Origin: Pseudomonas sp. TH10 | GTDB taxonomy: Bacteria; Pseudomonadota; Gammaproteobacteria; Pseudomonadales; Pseudomonadaceae | Length of the DNA stretch: 39,469 bases | Reading direction: 5' to 3' | Assembly (NCBI RefSeq): GCF_016651255.1 | Contig: NZ_JAEKEG010000066.1 | Span: forward strand, 1 to 39,469 | In this document: positions 33,859-39,469 of the stretch, piece after piece | Layout: each line of letters opens with the position of its first letter | Position numbering within the stretch: position 1 is the first letter of the stretch | Position numbers and translations under genes: made by a program | The notes under the pieces: model-generated | Database searches by the model: none | What the model was told of the DNA's origin: nothing | What the model saw: the letters and a program-made list of their open reading frames with translations, nothing else

Positions 33859-34935
33859 TCTCGACGCCAACGGTCACGAACTGCGCAGCGGCTTGCGCTA
33901 TCCCTGGCCACAGCCGCCGGATTCCGGACAGGTGCTTGAAGTGGCGCCGGGTGTGTGGTGGTTGCGCATGCCGCTGCCGTTTCGCCTGGACCACATCAAC
34001 CTCTATCTGCTGCGCCACACCGACGGCTGGGTAGTGGTGGACACCGGCATGAACACCGCGCAAACCCGAGAAGTCTGGGACCGGGTGCTCGGTGAGTGTG
34101 TGGCGGGCTGCCTCTGCTGGCGGTGGTGTGTACCCACTTCCACTCTGACCATGCCGGTGTGGCCGCATGGCTGTCGGAGCGTTTCCACTGCCCGGTGTAT
34201 ATGACCGCCAGCGAATTCCAGTCACTGCACGTCAGGTTTCCCGCCGAGCAACCGCCGGGCTGGGACCTTCTCGATTTCTACCGCAAGGCCGGCGTCAGCG
34301 ACGAGCAGAGTGCCGAGATGTTCGCGGTGATGAGCAACGCGCATTTCCTGCCAGCTGCGCTGAACCATTTTCGCCGTTTGGGCGAGGGCAGCTGCCTGCA
34401 CATCGGCGGTCGTACCTGGCAGGTGGTCATCGGTCGCGGTCACTCGCCGGAGCATGCGTGCCTGTACGCCGCCGATGACGACTTGCTGATCTCTGGCGAC
34501 CAGGTGTTGCCGCGCATCACCTCCACCGTCGGCGTGCATGCCACAGAGCCGTTGGCCAACCCACTGCGCGAATGGCTCGACTCCATCGAACACCTGCGCA
34601 GCCTGCCCGACAGTGTGCTGGTGCTACCTGCACACGAGCGGCCGTTCTTCAATTTGCATCAGCGCCTGGATCAGCTGGAGGACCATCACCGCGGGCATCT
34701 GGCACTGATGCTGGCCAACTGTGACGAGCCGCGCACCGTGCTCGAACTGATGGCTTTGCTGTTTCCCAAACTGTCGGGTCGTTTCGACGAACTGATGGCG
34801 CTGGGCGAAACGTTGGCCCATGCCAACTACCTGGTGGCCGAAGGGTCGCTGGAGCGGGAAGAGGACAGGGGGCTATATCGCTACCGGCGTGCTGTAAGTG
34901 GAGCGTGCGCGGTGACATCGCTCAAGGTGTTTTGA
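33851..34935 (+). CDS. Metallo-beta-lactamase fold hydrolase (one frameshift)
   Basis: This is an MBL-fold protein of about 361 residues. The start ATG at 33851 overlaps the end of the ligase gene. The N-terminal part has GVWWLRMPLPFRLDHINLYL and GWVVVDTGMNT. Then, after a one-base shift near 34105-34112, the metal motif THFHSDHAG, further ligands in GRGHSPEHACLY and SGDQVLP, and PAHERPFF near the end. The C-terminal helical domain resembles that of flavin-free, glyoxalase-II-like thioesterases. In CoA pathways such proteins often act as acyl-CoA or lactone hydrolases; the substrate is unknown. Co-transcription with the ligase suggests recycling or release of a CoA ester. Confidence 0.85.
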
Positions 34936-35002
34936 GCGGACGGCACGGCAGCAGTGTTGAACATTCCAGGCAGCCAACCGGTTGCCCTTCAGGAGAGTCA
35001 GT

Positions 35003-36669
35003 GTGATCAACAAAAACAACAATAACTCTACGGTCATCGGTTCAAGCGCGTTTCAGGTCACCAGCCTGGCGGCGGCCATTGCGCTGGTGTCGACACCGGT
35101 ATGGGCCGGTGAAACCATCGAGTTCGACAACGGCGCGACCATCGACTGGTCGGTGACCACCAGCTATGGCCTCGGTGTGCGTACTGGCAGCCAGAGCGAT
35201 CGCCTGCTGACGGTCAACGCCGACGATGCCAACCGCAACTTCGACAGTGGCAGCCTGACCACCAACCGCGTAGGGGCGCTGGGTGAAATGATCCTGCGCA
35301 AGGACAACTACGGCGCGGTGGTGCGGGGCAGTACCTTCTACGACGATGTCTACCATCGCAAAAATGATAACGACTCGCCCGCCACCGTGAACAAGAACGG
35401 CAGCAACGACGAGTTCACCAGTGACACCCGTTACTACAGTGGCGGTCGCAGCAAACTGCTGGATGCCTACGTGTTCAGCGGCTGGCGCTTTGACAACAAC
35501 ACCATGCTTGACGTCAAGGCCGGTCGGCACATCGAATCCTGGGGCGAGAGTTTGTTCTACCCCGGTGTGAACGGTGTACAGAACCCTTCCGACGCGGTCA
35601 AAGCATCCCAGCCGGGTGTTGAAGTGAAGGAGATTCTGTTGCCGGTGGGCCAGTTCTCCGGCTCTTTCCGCCTCAACCCCAACATCACCCTCGGCGCTTA
35701 CGTGCAGTACGAATGGAAGGGTACTGAACTGCCGCCGGTGGGCAGCTACTTGTCGAGCAGCGATGTGGTCGGGCCCGGGCGCGAATTCATCTATGCCAAC
35801 GGCCAGAAGGTCGCCTACCGCGGCACCGACGAACCCCGCGATAGCGGCCAGTGGGGCGTTCAGGTTCGCTACCGCCCGGTACAGGCCATCGAACTGTCGC
35901 TGTTCCACGTCAATTACCACGACAAGAATCCTGCCACCGCCCTGGTCGGCTATGACCCGCTGCCAGTGGGCGGAGGCCTCAACGCCTTCGCCATCAATGG
36001 TTATCGAATCAAGTACTTCGAAGACATCAAGCTGACCGGCATCAGTGCCTCGACCAAGCTCGGCGATACCCAGATCGGCGCCGAATGGTCGTATCGCGAC
36101 GGTGCGCCTGTAATGGTCAACACAGGTCTTGGGGCCGTCCCGGCCAGGGGCAAGGGCCAGCAAATGCAATTGTCAGCATTGCGAATCCTGGGGATCGTCC
36201 GTGGGCCAGTCAGACGACGCTGACCGCCGAAGTCATCCGGGTGCAGGTCGACAGCGTCGAAGCCGCTTCGGCCGCGCCGAACCTGCAGGGTGTAAACCTT
36301 CTTCCTTCCGTGGCATCTCTCGTGGCGGCTTCCGATGACTACACCTACAGCACCGGTGCAGGCTACCGCACCAAATCTTCCAGCGCCTACACCGTGGGCG
36401 CATCGTTCAGTTATCCGGGGGTTTTCCAAGGCTGGGATCTGGAAGTCCCCTTCAGTTTCTCCAATGTCTTCAGCGGCTCCACGCCCATGTCCGGAAGCAT
36501 CTCCGGGGTGCAGGGCGACCGACGCCTGAGCATGGGCACCACGTTCAAATACTTGAGCAACCTGGAAGTCGGCTTGAAATACATCGCCTATCTGGGCGAG
36601 GCGGACCCGATCGACCGTCCGTTCGCTGACCGCGACTACGCCACATTCTCGATGAAATACACCTTCTGA
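35003..36669 (+). CDS. DUF1302 family outer-membrane protein (one frameshift)
   Basis: This outer-membrane beta-barrel candidate of about 555 residues starts at the GTG at 35003 with AGGAG at 34991-34995. The signal peptide ends in TSLAAAIALVSTPVWA. The mature protein has alternating strands, GLGVRTGSQSDRLLTVNADD, DVKAGRHIESWGESLFYPGV, and a C-terminal FSMKYTF with terminal Phe, as needed for BAM-mediated insertion. One base is missing near 36177-36181. DUF1302 proteins occur with DUF1329 and RND/MMPL genes, and this window has a DUF1329 gene at 3494. A role as a channel for hydrophobic substrates is an inference from that association. Confidence 0.85.
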
Positions 36670-36761
36670 TCGACCACAAAAGGTCCGCGGCCGCCTTGCT
36701 GCGCCCGGACCTCAACACACTGGAAAAAGCCGCAGCGTATCGCTTCGGCATGGAGGCACTA

Positions 36762-37972
36762 ATGGGGCTCAAAGGGCATGCGGCCATTGTTGGCACCGCA
36801 CAGTACAAACCGGAGAAGTATTCGACCGCACCCAAGATGTTCCACCTCGAGCAGGTCGCGGACCTGGCAGCGCAGGCCCTGCGCGATGCCGGGCTCAAGG
36901 CCTCGGACCTCGACGGGTTGGTGATCAACGGTCCGCACTTTCATGAAGCCTCGGTGTTTGTACCGGCGATGGCTGCCGAGTACCTGGGCTTGCGACTGAA
37001 CTTTGCCGAAGTGGTGGACCTGGGTGGCTGCACCTCGGTCGGTATGGTCTGGCGTGCTGCCGCCGCGATCGAATTGGGGTTGTGCCAGGCCGTGCTGTGC
37101 GTGATCCCTGCACGCATGGCGCCATTGGGGCCCGATGAGGATCCTGGCTGGATGGCCCGGTCCATGCGCTTTGGCGGGCATAGCACGGCATTCGGCGCGC
37201 CCGAGGCTGAGTTCGACCTGCCTTACGGGCACATGGGCCAGAACACCGGCTACGCGATGATCGCCCAGCGTTATGCCGCGCACTACGACTACGACCAGCG
37301 GGCCATGGCCAAAATTGCCGTGGACCAGCGCACTAACGCCCTGGCCAATCCGCAGGCGATGTTCTATGGCCAGCCGTTGACCATCGAGCAGGTGCTGGCC
37401 AGCAAGATGGTGGCCGACCCTTGCACGTCCTGGAAATCGTCATGCCGGTGGCCGGCGGCGCCGCGATGATTATCACCAACAAGGAAGTGGCCGCGCGGGC
37501 CCGCAAGCGCCCGGCCTTTATCACCGGGTTTGGCGAACACCTGGCATTCAAGTCGCCGTCCTATGCCGAGGACATGCTGCACACGCCAATTGGTCCGGCT
37601 TCCCAGCGAGCCTTTGCCATGGCCGGGCTCAAGCCTAAAGACGTCGATGCCGCGCAGATCTACGACTGCTACACCATTACCACCCTGCTGACCCTGGAGG
37701 ATGCCGGTTTCTGCGCCAAGGGCGAGGGCATGGCGTTTGTGCGTGAACACGACCTGACCTGGCGTGGTGATTTCCCGATGAATACCCATGGCGGACAACT
37801 GAGTTTCGGCCAGTCGGCCTCGGCCGGTGGCATGAGCCAGGTGATCGAGGCGGTGACGCAAATCGCCGGCACTGCCGGTGAGCGGCAACTGGGGCGCTGC
37901 GACAGTGTCTACGTCTCGGGCACCGGTGGGGTAATGAGTGAGCAGGGCGCATTGATACTTCAGGGAGCATAA
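36762..37972 (+). CDS. Thiolase-like lipid-transfer protein (Ltp2/SCP-x-like, one frameshift)
   Basis: About 404 residues of a thiolase fold of the lipid-transfer/SCP-x branch: GHAAIVGTAQYKPEKYSTAP at the start, VDLGGCTSVGMVWRAAAAIE at the nucleophile position, YDCYTITTLLTLEDAGFCAK, and NTHGGQLSFGQSASAGGMSQ near the end with the conserved His. The start ATG at 36762 follows GGAGG at 36752-36756. One C is missing from 37418-37420. In actinobacterial steroid degradation, Ltp2-type proteins pair with a DUF35 domain and act as retro-aldolases that split beta-hydroxyacyl-CoAs. Here a DUF35-containing protein follows after 4 bp, which supports the same function, but thiolysis cannot be excluded. 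Confidence 0.87.
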
Positions 37973-37976
37973 GCAC

Positions 37977-38927
37977 ATGTCCAACAACAAACCGATGCCC
38001 GTGGCGACACGCAGATCTCCGCGCCCTTCTGGGAGGGCCTGAAGGCTCGCCGGCTTTGATCCAGCAATGCAACGCCTGTGCGCACTGGAACTTCTACCCG
38101 CGCCGACATTGCCCTGTGTGCCTGGAGCGACGACCTGGCCTGGCGCGAAGTCGACGGCGCAGCAACGCTGTACAGCTATACCGTGACGCGCATCGCGACC
38201 TTGCCCGATTTCATGGATGAGATGCCACAGAAACTGGCGGTGGTCGAGCTGGCCGAAGGGTGCGCATCAACACCAACCTGGTCGGCTTTGAGGAAAACGA
38301 AATCAAGATCGGTATGGCCTTGCAGCCGGTGTTCGCCGAAGTCGACGCCAAGGGCAATCGGCTGCTGCGCTTCACCGGTACTGACAAGGATGCGGCGAGT
38401 CTTGAGCCGCTGCCCGCAATGGGCAGCGAGCCGGCACCTTCAACGTCGGCACAACCTCCCGCGCGCCAGATCGACCTCAACGACGGGCCGGCCTTGCAGG
38501 CGCTGGTCAGTGAGCAATACAGCGACTGGAGCAATGTGGTGATGGTCGACCAGACGCTGATCGACGACTTTGCGCGGTTGTCGGGGGACGATTACTGGAT
38601 TCATACCGATCCGCAGCGGGCGCGGCTGCAAAGTCCATTCGGCGGCACCATTGCCCATGGTGCGCTGGTGCAAGTACTGCAGTCACGGATGAAACTGGCA
38701 TTGGGCTTCGAAATCAGCGGCTTCACCACTCAGATCAATTATGGCTCCGATCGCCTGCGCTTCCCTGCGCCTGTTCCAGCCGGCTCGCGCATCCATTCGC
38801 GGGCCCGGGTGAAAAAGTCGAAATCCTGGCCCGTGGCACCCAGCTCACCCTGGAACTCAACATTCATGTGGTGGGCCAGGACCGGCCGTCGGTGATCAAC
38901 GATCTGGTGATCCTGTACATGGCTTGA
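37977..38927 (+). CDS. DUF35 (zinc ribbon/OB-fold)-MaoC fusion protein (frame broken as read)
   Basis: After correcting five one-base changes (37998-38000, 38055-38057, 38124-38125, 38258-38260, 38812-38816, all in short homopolymers), one protein of about 317 residues appears. Part 1 is a rubredoxin-like zinc ribbon with CNAC and CPVC, then an OB fold with SDDLAWREVDGAATLYSYTV and ALQPVFAEVDAKGNRLLRF, i.e. DUF35. Part 2 is a MaoC hot-dog hydratase domain with FARLSGDDYWIHTDPQRARL and FGGTIAHGALV, ending LVILYMA at 38925-38927. In ChsH2 of steroid degraders MaoC comes first and DUF35 second; here the order is reversed. With the preceding thiolase it could hydrate a 2-enoyl-CoA and then present it for aldol cleavage. 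Confidence 0.82.
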
Positions 38928-38959
38928 TCGCCACCCAATCCAATGAGCGGTGATCTCCC

Positions 38960-39048
38960 GTGGGAGCGAGCCTGCTCGCGAAGAGGCCATACCTGTCGGC
39001 ATCAATGCCCACGGGTCTACCGCCATCGCGAGCAGGCTCGCTCCCACA
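38960..39048. repeat. REP pair (BIME), copy 4
   Basis: GTGGGAGCGAGCCTGCTCGC... (38960-38982) and its inverse ...GCGAGCAGGCTCGCTCCCAC (39025-39048) flank a spacer of about 42 bp. The arms are perfectly complementary over more than 20 bp. Confidence 0.87.
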
Positions 39049-39054
39049 GTTGCA

Positions 39055-39073
39055 TAAGCCATTTGGACGATGT
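39055..39073 (+). promoter_or_regulatory. Operator-like motif, site H
   Basis: TAAGCCATTTGGACGATGT keeps the whole right half (GGACGATGT) and TA plus CC of the left half, with the same 4-bp spacer. It is the weakest match. It lies about 140 bp before the YCF48-like gene. Confidence 0.58.
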
Positions 39074-39215
39074 GCCACCCATTCCTTGCACCGACTATTG
39101 ATCCAGAGGCAACGCCCATCTCGATTGCCTCGCATGCCTTGGTGCGTGACAAAAACAAGAGGATTGGCCCTATGACTTGCCTTATCCACGCCGTCCCCGA
39201 ACAGGAGCGTTGCTC

Positions 39216-39469
39216 ATGCGCTCGGTGATCGGCTACGCGGTCTGCCTGGTGGTCGCCTTGACCATTGGCTACACCTTTTCTCCCAAATCCCCTCCGCAAG
39301 CAGAACTGCTGGCCACGCGCCCGGACCGGGTGCAGATCAACGGCCTGCTCAATCTTGGCGCCCGAGTGGTGGCCGTGGGCGAACGTGGCAGCATTTTGCT
39401 CAGCGATGATCAGGGCGTCAGTTGGCAGCCAGCCAGCGTCGCCACGCAGCGCAATGCCACACTGACTGC
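39216..39469 (+). CDS. YCF48/BNR-repeat protein, N-terminal part (3' end outside window)
   Basis: The frame is open from the ATG at 39216 to the window end (84 residues visible), with AGGAG at 39202-39206. A signal anchor (GYAVCLVVALTIGYTF) is followed by INGLLNLGARVVAVGERGSI and LLSDDQGVSWQPAS, the first blade of a YCF48-like (HCF136-type) beta-propeller. In proteobacteria such proteins are usually encoded beside DUF1302, DUF1329 and an RND/MMPL transporter gene, so the transporter may lie immediately to the right. Site H upstream suggests it belongs to the same regulon. Confidence 0.82.
   Translation, partial: MRSVIGYAVCLVVALTIGYTFSPKSPPQAELLATRPDRVQINGLLNLGARVVAVGERGSILLSDDQGVSWQPASVATQRNATLT

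Noticed and set aside
1..39469. A complete steroid degradation cluster
   Set aside because: Side-chain-like genes are present, but no ring hydroxylase, ketosteroid dehydrogenase or extradiol dioxygenase is visible, so I do not call the substrate a steroid.

Overview
The window looks like a high-GC Pseudomonas chromosome, probably of the P. fluorescens group. The reasons are the codon use and the several palindromic REP pairs of the type (T)GTGGGAGCGGGCTTGCCCGCGAA / inverse (near 1.5, 1.65, 18.9 and 39.0 kb). It holds a catabolic and lipid-handling cluster, two pieces of mobile DNA, and no recognisable transcription regulator. Complete genes whose frame is broken only by small indels are listed as CDS with the break noted. 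Truncated or rearranged remnants are listed as pseudogenes.

Layout. 0-3.4 kb: an acyl-CoA dehydrogenase pair and an acyl-CoA ligase. 3.5-4.9 kb: a DUF1329 periplasmic protein. 5.5-6.8 kb (minus): MFS transporter 1. 7.3-9.6 kb: a second acyl-CoA dehydrogenase pair. 9.9-14.8 kb: thiolase, FadB/FadJ-like bifunctional enzyme, small membrane protein, nitronate monooxygenase-like flavoprotein. 14.9-18.7 kb: AMACR/CaiB-type enzyme, FadD19-like ligase, enoyl-CoA hydratase. 19.0-20.3 kb: two broken genes of one AttH/CrtC-like family, facing away from each other. 20.4-21.9 kb: coniferyl-aldehyde-type dehydrogenase. 22.0-25.0 kb: periplasmic sulfatase, MoxR ATPase, truncated DUF58 gene. 25.0-27.4 kb: GMC oxidoreductase and nitroreductase. 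27.4-29.3 kb: integrase remnant, 3' half of a tRNA-Pro(GGG), a terminator, and an internally deleted group IIC intron directly behind that terminator. 29.3-30.7 kb (minus): MFS transporter 2. 30.9-34.9 kb: OYE-like enzyme, FATP/FadD6-like ligase, MBL hydrolase. 35.0-38.9 kb: DUF1302 outer-membrane protein, Ltp2/SCP-x-like thiolase, DUF35-MaoC fusion. 39.2 kb to the end: start of a YCF48-like protein.

How the parts fit. Three ligases, at least four acyl-CoA dehydrogenase subunits in adjacent pairs, a 2-methylacyl-CoA racemase-like protein, hydratases, a thiolase and an Ltp-like/DUF35/MaoC set are what is expected for beta-oxidation plus retro-aldol cleavage of a branched or alicyclic side chain (steroid-, terpenoid- or isoprenoid-like). 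No steroid-ring genes are visible, so the substrate is unknown. DUF1302, DUF1329 and YCF48 proteins usually travel with an RND/MMPL transporter, which would lie just beyond the right edge, and suggest envelope transport of a hydrophobic substrate.

Main discovery candidate: a 19-bp motif, TAGTCY-N4-GGACGATGT, occurs eight times. Each copy lies in a non-coding gap upstream of a transcription unit and is oriented with it, including on the minus strand in front of both MFS genes. It ties the dispersed operons into one probable regulon whose regulator is not in the window.

Caution: more than 30 one-base indels, mostly in short homopolymers and with protein similarity resuming at once in another frame, break about half of the genes. 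Many may be sequencing errors rather than real decay.
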